Positions 18,201 through 24,620 of a stretch of 32,469 bases of DNA are shown in pieces; the first letter of the stretch is position 1; every line of letters begins with the position of its first letter. The DNA is from Fusibacter tunisiensis. Its GTDB lineage: Bacteria > Bacillota > Clostridia > Peptostreptococcales > Acidaminobacteraceae. The stretch is from assembly GCF_016908355.1 (NCBI RefSeq), contig NZ_JAFBDT010000023.1:1-32469 (forward strand), written 5' to 3'. The notes under the pieces were generated by a model. That model was given only the letters and a program-made list of their open reading frames with translations. It did not search any database and had not been told where the DNA came from. Position numbers and translations under genes: made by a program.

Positions 18201-18805
18201 ATCAGTGCTTGTTGTTCAAAGTTTCTCAATTTCATTTTAAACTTTTCCACTGATACATTGATTAATTTAGTAAACTGCAAATACGTCTCTTTATAGTCCT
18301 TTTCCCACATTTCAATAGTTTCTATTGCTACGCTGAAAAAAGTATTTGGCATAATATCGTCAATTTTTTCACGTTCTAACGCACTTTTTAAAGCACTTAA
18401 CATTGACTGTTGTAATGAAAACTTATTTCCCTCTACTACTACAGGTAATAATCTTTTTTCGCTTTGTATATATTCATTCAAGTAATCATATAAATCATTA
18501 TTGACAAGTTTGACTTTCTTCATCAAGTTCTCAAAAACATGTTTGTCTTTTTTAAACACTAAAGCAATTAAAATCAAAGCTAAATGTGATTTTCCTTTTC
18601 CATACGCACCAACAAACAATCTAGCTCTATCAGTTGAATTGTCTTTAGTACTTAATAGTACATCTTCAATAATTCTAATTGCATCATTTGTAGCAATATA
18701 ATTTTCAATTTTTTTATCATCTGAAAAATCATAGGCTATATTGATTGCATACTGGAAATTTTCAGCTGTACTTATCATTTCATTTAAATATTTTACTGCT
18801 TTCAT
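15203..18805 (-). CDS. sspC: SspC-like P-loop ATPase of the phosphorothioation modification module
   Basis: The 1200-aa protein has Walker A GAYGKGKSH (66-74) and Walker B GIFLVYDEFSKYLE (about 243-256), the signatures of the large SspC/BrxC/PglY-like ATPase group. A conserved block YPLEPTSLYMLPAISEK with QNERSMFTFL lies at 384-412. The rest is a long helical chain without membrane segments. It starts 3 bases after the DUF4007 gene, with AGGAG overlapping that gene's end, so the two are translationally coupled. In the Ssp system of single-strand phosphorothioation, SspC is the ATPase working with the nickase SspB and the sulfur-transfer enzyme SspD; exactly that neighbourhood is present here. 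A BrxC of BREX type is unlikely because PglZ is absent. Confidence 0.75.
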   Translation of the reverse strand: MKAVKYLNEMISTAENFQYAINIAYDFSDDKKIENYIATNDAIRIIEDVLLSTKDNSTDRARLFVGAYGKGKSHLALILIALVFKKDKHVFENLMKKVKLVNNDLYDYLNEYIQSEKRLLPVVVEGNKFSLQQSMLSALKSALEREKIDDIMPNTFFSVAIETIEMWEKDYKETYLQFTKLINVSVEKFKMKLRNFEQQALIEFETIYPQLTSGSKFTPILNGDVISLYEDVIKEIKAYGFSGIFLVYDEFSKYLEGNMQSTTASDIKMLQDLAEKANRSGNEQFHLLMISHKNIINYVDDLPKVKVDAWKAVSERFKAVELSNSSIQLYDLISHVIIKDEKKFNDFYRANKNEFDNIANQYINKNIFAGISINQLEKIIRETYPLEPTSLYMLPAISEKVAQNERSMFTFLSSKNDKNALYNILRSQCAYVSPDIIFDYFEEQFKNEAYTTSVYKYWKLVLTSINLLKESNEIQVKLIKTLAMIYILDQLEIIKPSSDNLLLILGNTGYSHTDIIGGIESLKERGVFKYSSRTHYLRLSERTDINIDEVLKDTIERRKGIFNPLAILNKESEKVFLYPNGYNDEHEIIRYFTFEFISTADCCDIEDWDKRITDQYASGTLFALYDAHKNKNSSIVNKVDNERVVFALSRFTQNIDEILKQFDALSFLIENADDELFRDELMFVFDEVEEQVVSYIQGFINPSKKCVTYIHNGQEVMLYRKSQLSNLLTSICDSLYKYTPTIVNEVVNKSNISKQAINSRNKVLEGLLENEIRKNLGLTGTGQDVSFFRSVIQNKGVYIEDEDKYSIVTEGLTDDELNHTFRVIKGFILSTSTEGAKNLGDLYYELTHTKYGIGLKTGIIPFFLAAVLHHYKRFAVIKKKDKEFTINANLLDSINKNPSQYEIILESWSTEKEAYIEQLEEAFGAYLVVGEKEYNTFEYIVKAMQRWFYRLPKYSKDAELVIEPGFNVKSKAVKRFRQMLKSPEINARELLFEKLPKAFSAKEINDALGKNIGKSKKIIDMQISYLQRDIENELINVLSTEKAEKRPLYTIAVDWHESLNSKTKEHLFTNGEGKLLSVIGNVQNDLDEFIKKIGRELSGIHIVDWNDDTFEIVRNRLHSQIKNINEFNLAKDEINSSSYKVSLLDENGIEEEKTFDKLEVSRRGKMLYNELVSSIGEYGNALSDGEKRQILMNLMMDYLK

Positions 18806-18808
18806 ACC

Positions 18809-19696
18809 TTAATCTCCTAATTGAAGTGACTCATAATAACGTTCAATACATTGTTCATAAGTAATCTTCTCTTTCATCTTTATAACATCAAGCCCCGCAG
18901 TTCTAATTAAATCAATGAATCCTTTATTCTTAAGAACTTCTAAATACTGCATTAATGTAGTTGAATCTAAATTAAACACTTTCCCAACGTTGTTTTCATC
19001 TTTCAATAATGTCGAAATGTTTATTTCATCAAGACTACCACTTTGATCAATAATAACTGCCAGGAAAATATAATCTGGGATTGCACCAACCGGCAAAACA
19101 TTTTTTTTGTACAAACGTTTTTTCTTGTCGACTAATGATATTAACTCTAGCTCACCTAATGGACAATCTAGTATGTTCTCTGGATCAATCTTAGTTGGAT
19201 TCGTAACACTTTTTGACACATAAGTATTAATGATACATGAAAAGTCATCATCTAAGGACCTATCAGCTACAGTCTCCCCTTGATCTTTCAAATAAGACTT
19301 AATATCTTCGATAAAATCATCCTTATTAAATTGAGACAAATTAAAATTATTGAAAAAGTGATACCATGATGTTGCAGCATCTTTATTTTTAGCCAACTCA
19401 TAATGCACTATTAACAAAGTACCTTGTTCTTCAAAATATTGGTCATGTTCATTTATCAAGTCACCAAAACGAGTTGGTATCTGTACTTTAACTTTATTAT
19501 CATACGATTCTTCTGCTACTCCTGAAACTTGCATCCAATATCTTAAAGATTTAACCATATTTGCACCTATACCAAACTCATCCATCTGGTTAGTATTTTT
19601 ATCAGAAAATACATTAGGCTGTTTAATAATTCTTTTCAATCCTTTAGTTAGCCAACCTTTACGTATATAAAAAGTTTCATGTCCTCTAAACTTCAT
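18809..19696 (-). CDS. sspB: SspB-like DUF4007 DNA-nicking protein
   Basis: The 295-aa protein opens with the DUF4007 signature FRGHETFYIRKGWLTKGL and continues with GIGANMVKSLRYWM, IPTRFGDLINEHDQYFEEQG and AATSWYHFFNNF. DUF4007 is the family of SspB, which nicks DNA so that sulfur can be placed in one strand of the backbone. The C-terminal 70 residues look like a winged helix (NISTLLKDE, TTLMQYLEVLKNKGFIDL), suited to DNA recognition. It lies 19 bases after the SspD-like gene and 3 bases before the SspC-like ATPase gene. The family call is confident. The SspB function follows from the family and from the neighbours SspC, SspD and the desulfurase. Confidence 0.85.
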   Translation of the reverse strand: MKFRGHETFYIRKGWLTKGLKRIIKQPNVFSDKNTNQMDEFGIGANMVKSLRYWMQVSGVAEESYDNKVKVQIPTRFGDLINEHDQYFEEQGTLLIVHYELAKNKDAATSWYHFFNNFNLSQFNKDDFIEDIKSYLKDQGETVADRSLDDDFSCIINTYVSKSVTNPTKIDPENILDCPLGELELISLVDKKKRLYKKNVLPVGAIPDYIFLAVIIDQSGSLDEINISTLLKDENNVGKVFNLDSTTLMQYLEVLKNKGFIDLIRTAGLDVIKMKEKITYEQCIERYYESLQLGD

Positions 19697-19715
19697 AGTT
19701 CAAACCTCACTTCTA

Positions 19716-21434
19716 TTAATTATCTTTGGTAAACATAAACTTCTTCATCAAACATCCACCATCAAGATACTTTGCTGTTACACACATCTTACATCGTACA
19801 CACTTCTTATCAGAAATATGATATTCACCACCATGAATCGTTATCGCCCCATATTTACACAAGGATTCACATTTCAAACAACTTCTACACGCGTTATATT
19901 TACGAACTTGATAACCTATCATTCTTTGAAGATCTTCATGATTAGTAACGTTCATTGTCTTAATCTTAACAGAATAGTTATATTCATCTTGTTCGAATGG
20001 TTGAATTGATATTATAGGCATATGAGTTTTCATATCAAGCACCACTGTCTCATTTATTAGTTTACGTCCCATTGATTTTGATACTTTTCCAAACGGAATC
20101 ATTAACTCTAAAAAAGTCTCATCGAAAGGTTTATATAACTCATAAATCATAGAGTCTTCTTCCGATGTACAATTCGTATATTTAATCTTCACATCTTGCG
20201 CCGCCTTAACACCGTTTCCACCTTGACGAGCTTTCCATTTTCCTGTATCAACATAAACCTCTGCATCAGGTTTCCCGATGCTTTTTGCAAATTCCACAAG
20301 ATAATCACGCCATTTTTTTGATCTATCTGGCATATAAATCTTCGATAAAAACTGCGCTCTATGAGAGTTATTCGGACATAACCAACACCCTACTCGATCA
20401 TAACCTAACCTATACGCATCATTAAAATCTATTTTTTCACTTAATAAGTACAACCAAATATCAATATCTTTCCACTCAAAAACTGGTGATGCAACCTTTT
20501 GTTTCTGAATCTTCACAGCTTCCGAATCACCTTCTACTCGATTATATTTACTTCTACTAACTGATTCATGTTTTCTTATACCATAAAAGGTTAGTATCTT
20601 CTCATTAGGATACATACTATTAATTGTTCTTGTAATAGGACCAGTTTTAAACATCGTACAGCACCATCTTAGCATACGTGCAGGTGGTCCAATATCTTTG
20701 CACACTTCATAAAAATCTTGATCTCTATTTTTAGACGTTTTAAATATTGCAAACGGATTTGCATCTCTAAATCGATTTGCATATTCATAAGTTAGTGGAA
20801 ACTCAAGGGTAGTATCACCAAAAATATGTACTAGACTCGGATCACCTAATGCATTAACAACAAGTTCTGCTACAGCAGTCGAATCCTTCCCACCAGAAAA
20901 AGAGACTACAATGTTCTCATTTGGATATTCTTCTGCAGTCTCTTTTATAAACTTGTATGCTTCTGCTTTTAAATAATCTAATCTCTCACGATTTGCTTCT
21001 ATAAACCTATCGATATTTTCATTAAATCTATCATAAGAATTATTTTCTCTATGTTCTTCAAGTTCTTTAATAATTTCATCAACATTCGCATTCATATACT
21101 TTGAAGTCGATAACATACTTGATTTATTCTTGATATAATATCGTGATCCATTAGCCCAAACACTATCATCCTTGAACTGAAAAACCTTATTTGTCAGTAT
21201 CTCAAATAAAAGTCTCTCTTCAGGAAAAACAGGTCGTAAATCTTGGGACATATACTTCGTTTTCCCACCACATAATGTACAAATATTTTTAGTTGGATCA
21301 TTCACTTTTTTTATAATAGGTACTTCACAATTCGAACACCAATATTGTTCTACAGGCATTTCTTTTTCTGTTCCAGCACCACAATATTCACAGATTTCAC
21401 TGTAAACTTCCTTTTTACAATTCTTACACCACAT
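19716..21434 (-). CDS. sspD: SspD/DndC-like ATP pyrophosphatase (PAPS-reductase fold) with zinc ribbons and ferredoxin tail
   Basis: The 572-aa protein is built from four parts. Two zinc ribbons come first (C3, C6, C15, C18 and C33, C36, C52, C55). The PAPS-reductase-like PP-loop is at 180-185 (SGGKDS). The C258-C259 plus C350-x-x-C353 pattern follows, which in APS reductases binds a [4Fe-4S] cluster. A C-terminal ferredoxin domain has C516, C519, C522, C526 and C545, C548, C551, C561. SspD/DndC uses ATP to activate the DNA backbone or move sulfur from the cysteine desulfurase. The ATG at 21434 is chosen over a start 15 codons upstream because GGAGG lies 7 bases before it and a TATAAT box lies within the longer frame. 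It is the first gene of the operon. A plain assimilatory PAPS reductase is unlikely given the neighbours. Confidence 0.85.
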   Translation of the reverse strand: MWCKNCKKEVYSEICEYCGAGTEKEMPVEQYWCSNCEVPIIKKVNDPTKNICTLCGGKTKYMSQDLRPVFPEERLLFEILTNKVFQFKDDSVWANGSRYYIKNKSSMLSTSKYMNANVDEIIKELEEHRENNSYDRFNENIDRFIEANRERLDYLKAEAYKFIKETAEEYPNENIVVSFSGGKDSTAVAELVVNALGDPSLVHIFGDTTLEFPLTYEYANRFRDANPFAIFKTSKNRDQDFYEVCKDIGPPARMLRWCCTMFKTGPITRTINSMYPNEKILTFYGIRKHESVSRSKYNRVEGDSEAVKIQKQKVASPVFEWKDIDIWLYLLSEKIDFNDAYRLGYDRVGCWLCPNNSHRAQFLSKIYMPDRSKKWRDYLVEFAKSIGKPDAEVYVDTGKWKARQGGNGVKAAQDVKIKYTNCTSEEDSMIYELYKPFDETFLELMIPFGKVSKSMGRKLINETVVLDMKTHMPIISIQPFEQDEYNYSVKIKTMNVTNHEDLQRMIGYQVRKYNACRSCLKCESLCKYGAITIHGGEYHISDKKCVRCKMCVTAKYLDGGCLMKKFMFTKDN

Positions 21435-21455
21435 TTTTGTTCCTCCAGCTCTAAT

Positions 21456-21484
21456 ATTATAACATATTAGGAGTCCCATAAAAA
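21456..21484 (-). promoter_or_regulatory. Candidate promoter of the defence operon
   Basis: Reading the minus strand, a perfect -10 box TATAAT (21461-21456) lies 21 bases before the chosen start codon at 21434. Seventeen bases further upstream is TTTTTA (21484-21479), only a weak -35. Across the spacer an imperfect dyad GTGTCC/GGGACT is visible and might be an operator. No other promoter-sized gap exists in the following 21 kb, so this is the likely main promoter of the operon. Confidence 0.5.
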
Positions 21485-21500
21485 GGACACTAATTCTTAG

Positions 21501-21557
21501 AACTATTTATTTTACTTACTTTGAAATAGTTAAGCACTTCAATTCTTTGCACTTCAA
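21501..21557. promoter_or_regulatory. Candidate operator: 8-bp inverted repeat plus 9-bp direct repeat
   Basis: AACTATTT (21501-21508) and AAATAGTT (21524-21531) form a perfect 8-bp inverted repeat with a 15-base spacer, about 40 bases upstream of the TATAAT box. Beside it GCACTTCAA occurs twice (21534-21542 and 21549-21557), 15 bases apart. Such arrays are typical of repressor sites. The HTH/WYL remnant at the far end of the operon is the natural candidate regulator, which is an inference. Confidence 0.35.
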
Positions 21558-21631
21558 GCATTAGAAGCAAACCATTATCCTTGAAGTTTAAAATAACCAA
21601 ATAAAATCATAATCACTTATGACTCATCTGG

Positions 21632-22024
21632 TTAAAATTGTTCACTTAAATATTCATCTAATAATTGATATTCAAAATCAATGTTTCTATTTTTATTTAT
21701 GTCCACTTTCCCATTAACACAAAGATAATGTAAACACTCAGCGGGCATCAATCCAAATCCATCAAACGGATAGTCTCCAAACATCCTTGCTAAGCTTCTC
21801 TGCCCCGCTCTCTCTCCTGTTATATGAATTAGTTTCTTTCCTTTTTTCAAGAAATGAATATTGTAATCACAATTGATATCCACGTCACTATTAATCATTA
21901 ATATTCCTGTAGTGTACATAGACCATTCTTCATCCCAAATTTTGCTTAATTCAATTACCTTATCCAATAAAATAGCAAACTCATTTTCCTCTTTTGCGTA
22001 TATATAACTTTCTTGATATCCCAA
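21632..22024 (-). CDS. Hypothetical protein (130 aa)
   Basis: I do not recognise this protein. It is soluble and acidic, with an aromatic-rich middle (GDYPFDGFGLMPAECLHYLCVNG) and no signal peptide or membrane segment. It begins with TTG at 22024, because GGAGG lies 6 bases upstream and no nearby in-frame ATG has a better site. It lies between the winged-helix gene (131 bases away) and the promoter of the defence operon, in the same orientation as both. It could be a small accessory protein of the conjugative element. Confidence 0.65.
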   Translation of the reverse strand: MGYQESYIYAKEENEFAILLDKVIELSKIWDEEWSMYTTGILMINSDVDINCDYNIHFLKKGKKLIHITGERAGQRSLARMFGDYPFDGFGLMPAECLHYLCVNGKVDINKNRNIDFEYQLLDEYLSEQF

Positions 22025-22155
22025 AGTAAACCTCCGAATTAATTAAACAAAATACTCTTTCTAAATCATAGCACGAAACCACTATAATGTTTATGTTTTT
22101 TCCAAAATTCCCCTGAAATATTTTTTCTCAAAATCCCTAATTTAGAGTGAATAAT

Positions 22156-22650
22156 TCAAGGACTGCCATAATGACTATCCCCCCGTGACATCTCTAATCT
22201 GTCAGGCCATTTTTGCATTAGTTGATTTAACTTTCTACCACATATTTCTACCTGTTTCTCTATCCAAACTGCTTCAATTACTTCTTCGTTCTCCACTAAC
22301 TCGGTTAACGCTAATTCTTCTTCATTATCATTACTTCCCCTATAAGATTCAAAATTCACTTCTTCTTTCATCTCCTCTGCTTCTGGCATCTGAAGATAAT
22401 ATAGATTTGATCTCTGACCACCTTGATCATGAAATCTACTCTCTTTTCTAACAAGACCCGCTTTCTTTAAATCTCCTAATGCCCTTTGGACAGTCCTTGT
22501 ACTCATATTACATTCCCTAGCAATCGTCTTAATGCCAGGAAAACATGTTAATTCACCATCTGCTCTATTGATTAAGTAAAATACAACTAAAGTCGCTCTC
22601 TTACTTATTTCTAACTGGTATACTTTATTGATAATATCTGCCTTTTTCAT
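22156..22650 (-). CDS. Winged helix-turn-helix DNA-binding protein (HTH_36-like)
   Basis: In this 164-aa protein residues 15-80 hold a clear helix-turn-helix: TIARECNMSTRTVQRALGDL followed by KKAGLVRKESRF, a recognition helix and wing of the kind found in plasmid and ICE replication or regulatory proteins. The C-terminal half is acidic and low in complexity, with no domain I recognise. AAGGAG lies 8 bases before the ATG. It is 12 bases downstream of the ParA-fold gene and likely co-transcribed with it. It may be a regulator or a truncated replication initiator; the HTH is certain, the role is not. Confidence 0.75.
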   Translation of the reverse strand: MKKADIINKVYQLEISKRATLVVFYLINRADGELTCFPGIKTIARECNMSTRTVQRALGDLKKAGLVRKESRFHDQGGQRSNLYYLQMPEAEEMKEEVNFESYRGSNDNEEELALTELVENEEVIEAVWIEKQVEICGRKLNQLMQKWPDRLEMSRGDSHYGSP

Positions 22651-22662
22651 TCCAACTTCTCC

Positions 22663-23670
22663 TTAATCATTACTTTTCATATAATCGTTTAAAACTTCTA
22701 ACCACAACTCACTATTAACTTCTATGTCAAATTGATTTGGTATATATCCTAATTTATAGACCGTCTTATTTAACTCTAGTATCTCTTTTTGCTCCGACTC
22801 AGATGTAAAATTACTGAATAATTTATACTCATCATCTGTTAATAACATAAATGCTTTTTTTACTTGCCCCTTCTCATATGACTTATAAGTTGTACAAAGA
22901 AATGCCTCATCACAATTATTAATCATGGCATGTCTTATTCTCATATCTACAACCCCCATGTCATAAATGATAAAATCAAAACTTTCATCGTTTAAGGAAT
23001 CCAAGGTTAAATACCTAACACCATTAACTAAAAATCCATCTGCTTTCAATTCCACACCTTCAAACATGTGTTTTAATTGTCCATTCTTATTAGCTTCTAC
23101 ATAGCATACTTTAGCCCCTATGCTAGATAAATAAGAAGTTAGATTTAACGCCATGGTTGTTGTACCAACTCTGTTCATTGTTCCTGCTACACCAATTTTA
23201 ATGTTTTCTTTCGGAAAATCATATTTTTCAATTCTATAATCAGTAATTCCAAATACTTGGCTTATTTTTCCTTGAATCTCTCTTTTGGATATGCCTAAAT
23301 CACTTACAGCCTTTAAAACATCTGTTTTCAACTCATCCACATCTTCGTTAAAGACATGGTTTGTTACATCACACTCAATTAACCTGTAAATCAGGTTTTC
23401 TAACCTTTTATCTTGATTCATAATCAGAACTACCCTTGATGAATACATCCTTTTAAAAGCTGAAATAGCTTCAATAATTTCATCATCTGAATCTGTTAAG
23501 GCATCATAATCTAATATTAGAAAACTATAGTGAGTAAAGCTTCTCATATCATTTAAGACAAACTGATTAAGATTAAAAGTACCCGATAACTTCTTTATCA
23601 CCATGCCTGCTTCATCAGCTAAAAAGTCAATTGTATTGATATTGTCATTACTCGCTAGGTATAAAATCAT
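22663..23670 (-). CDS. ParA/MinD (CpaE-like) fold protein with non-canonical P-loop
   Basis: The 335-aa protein has an N-terminal receiver-like domain (about 1-120; FLILDYDALTDSDDE, SRVVLIMNQDKR) and a C-terminal SIMIBI/ParA-like domain starting IKIGVAGTMNRVGTTTMALNL. The expected KGGVGKTT is replaced by MNRVGTTT, so the catalytic Walker A lysine is a threonine. YVEANKNGQLKHMF and FDFIIYDMGVVD follow as in ParA/MinD proteins. The ATG at 23670 is chosen over a GTG three codons upstream because AGGAG lies 8 bases before it. It sits beside VirB4 remains and a small membrane protein, so it is most likely part of a conjugation module. It may bind nucleotide weakly or act as a structural partner. 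Confidence 0.7.
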   Translation of the reverse strand: MILYLASNDNINTIDFLADEAGMVIKKLSGTFNLNQFVLNDMRSFTHYSFLILDYDALTDSDDEIIEAISAFKRMYSSRVVLIMNQDKRLENLIYRLIECDVTNHVFNEDVDELKTDVLKAVSDLGISKREIQGKISQVFGITDYRIEKYDFPKENIKIGVAGTMNRVGTTTMALNLTSYLSSIGAKVCYVEANKNGQLKHMFEGVELKADGFLVNGVRYLTLDSLNDESFDFIIYDMGVVDMRIRHAMINNCDEAFLCTTYKSYEKGQVKKAFMLLTDDEYKLFSNFTSESEQKEILELNKTVYKLGYIPNQFDIEVNSELWLEVLNDYMKSND

Positions 23671-23671
23671 C

Positions 23672-23812
23672 TCACTCACTCCTCTCTATTTGAAAATCAT
23701 TTGGCAGGATTATTTCTGGTTTATCAGGTTTATAGGTAAACATTAAAATAATACCAACCACAACTAAAACAACATATACAAGTAACTCTATAACCATTTT
23801 CTTTTTCATCAT
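23672..23812 (-). CDS. Small single-pass membrane protein (46 aa)
   Basis: This short reading frame encodes MMKKKM followed by a hydrophobic stretch (about residues 7-26, rich in V, L and I) and a polar tail ending QIERSE. A GGAGG site lies just upstream and favours the second methionine at 23809. The stop codon lies just before the ATG of the ParA-fold gene, a coupling typical of operons. One membrane segment with the short positive end first suggests a cytoplasmic N-terminus. It could be a small subunit of the conjugation apparatus; no family is recognised. Confidence 0.55.
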   Translation of the reverse strand: MMKKKMVIELLVYVVLVVVGIILMFTYKPDKPEIILPNDFQIERSE

Positions 23813-23851
23813 TCCCTCCAATCAGTGGCACTCATGGTGAGTACCACTTGT

Positions 23852-24010
23852 CTATCTTCCACCTGCCTTGCCCATAAAATCAAGCTTATATTCAGGAATT
23901 TCAAAGTTAACATGCAGTCTCTTTGACCCAATCATTAATAAAGCATTACCACGTTTTTTCCTTGATAAAAGTTCTTCTTCAGCATCTGTCAAATTATTGT
24001 ATTTGCTAAT
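23852..24010 (-). pseudogene. 3' end of a VirB4/TraE-like conjugative ATPase gene
   Basis: The 52 codons read LTDAEEELLSRKKRGNALLM, then IGSKRLHVNFEIPEYKLDFM and GKAGGR, ending in TAG. This is the characteristic tail of VirB4-type conjugation ATPases of Gram-positive integrative elements, where the family normally has 600-800 residues. Immediately upstream the frame meets a stop and an IS21-like terminus. All of the ATPase domain is therefore lost. It shows that the genes at 21.6-23.8 kb derive from a conjugative element. The identification rests on the tail only. Confidence 0.6.
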
Positions 24011-24131
24011 CTAAAAGTGGGCCAATTATTATAAAAATCCAATCGAAAAATGGGCCACACTACAAATATACTGTCCAAAAGTTTATAATACTTTTGGAGG
24101 TGAAGGAGATGATTAGCATAATGGACAAATT
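24011..24131 (+). mobile_element. IS21-family left-end remnant with truncated istA start
   Basis: The segment opens CTAAAAGTGGGCCA and repeats TGGGCCA after 30 bases, like the repeated terminal sequences of IS21 elements. A perfect 8-bp inverted repeat CCAAAAGT/ACTTTTGG (24075-24097) follows, and GGAGGTGAAGGAG precedes an ATG at 24109. The start MISIMDKFD resembles IstA, but the frame ends at TGA after nine codons, where polymerase-like sequence begins. Only the left tip is left; transposase and helper ATPase are gone. Confidence 0.5.
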
Positions 24132-24599
24132 CGACTGACAACCAAAGAAGAATTAGGACTTTCAGTAAGCATCGGCGTTTCCTTCAACAAAATCTTTGCC
24201 AAACTTGGTAGCGATATGAAAAAGCCCGATGCCATAACGGTCATTCCAAGAGAAAATTTTCAAGAGAAAGTGTGGCCACTTCCCGTATCAGACTTGTTCT
24301 ATGTTGGACGGTCTACCAACCGAAAGCTAATGAACTTTGGTATAAACACCATTGGTGATTTGGCAAATGCACCGCTTGAGTTTATTCGAAGCAGTCTTGG
24401 GAAAAATGGTGAAATGATTTGGGTTTATGCTAATGGCCTCGACCAATCCAGAGTGATGGCAAAAGATTATGAATCCCCCATTAAGTCCATAGGCCATGGC
24501 ACTACTTGCCGCGCTGATCTTGATACACCGGAAGAAGTTTGGCAAGTCATTCTGCATTTAACGCAGGATGTCATCATGCCTGGCATGATGTACACCTAA
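24129..24599 (+). pseudogene. Y-family DNA polymerase (DinB/UmuC-like) fragment
   Basis: The frame reads LGLSVSIGVSFNKIFAKLGS, DMKKPDAI, LFYVGRSTNRKLMNFGINTI and GDLANAPLEFIRSSLGKNGE, the end of the palm and the thumb of a Y-family translesion polymerase, followed by ESPIKSIGHGTTCRADL, the beginning of the little finger. The N-terminal palm, with the first catalytic carboxylates, and most of the C-terminal domain are missing. At its left it is fused to an IS21 tip; at its right homology ends after HLTQDV and a 19-bp palindrome starts. A 127-residue frame from an internal ATG remains open but cannot be a working polymerase. Confidence 0.75.
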
Positions 24600-24609
24600 T
24601 GTACACCTA
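24572..24609. repeat. 19-bp perfect palindrome followed by an 11-bp tandem repeat
   Basis: CATCATGCC-T-GGCATGATG (24572-24590) is a perfect 9+1+9 palindrome. ATGTACACCTA is then repeated twice head to tail (24588-24609). The pair lies at the end of polymerase homology and 12 bases beyond the 3' end of the parM-like gene. No T-run follows on either strand, so it is not an ordinary terminator. It may be a recombination junction or a protein site. Confidence 0.5.
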
Positions 24610-24620
24610 ATGAGGTGCGA

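Noticed and set aside
15203-21434. BREX type with a PAPS reductase (BrxP) and BrxC-like ATPase
   Set aside because: No PglZ phosphatase, BrxL or methyltransferase is present, and DUF4007 plus a cysteine desulfurase fit Ssp-type phosphorothioation better.
5426-21434. Canonical DndABCDE-FGH locus
   Set aside because: The DptFGH side fits, but DndB, DndD and DndE are not encoded; the modification side is of Ssp type.
24216-24599. Functional small gene on the plus strand
   Set aside because: It is an internal piece of a Y-family polymerase without the catalytic palm start or complete C-terminus, and its last residues are unrelated sequence.
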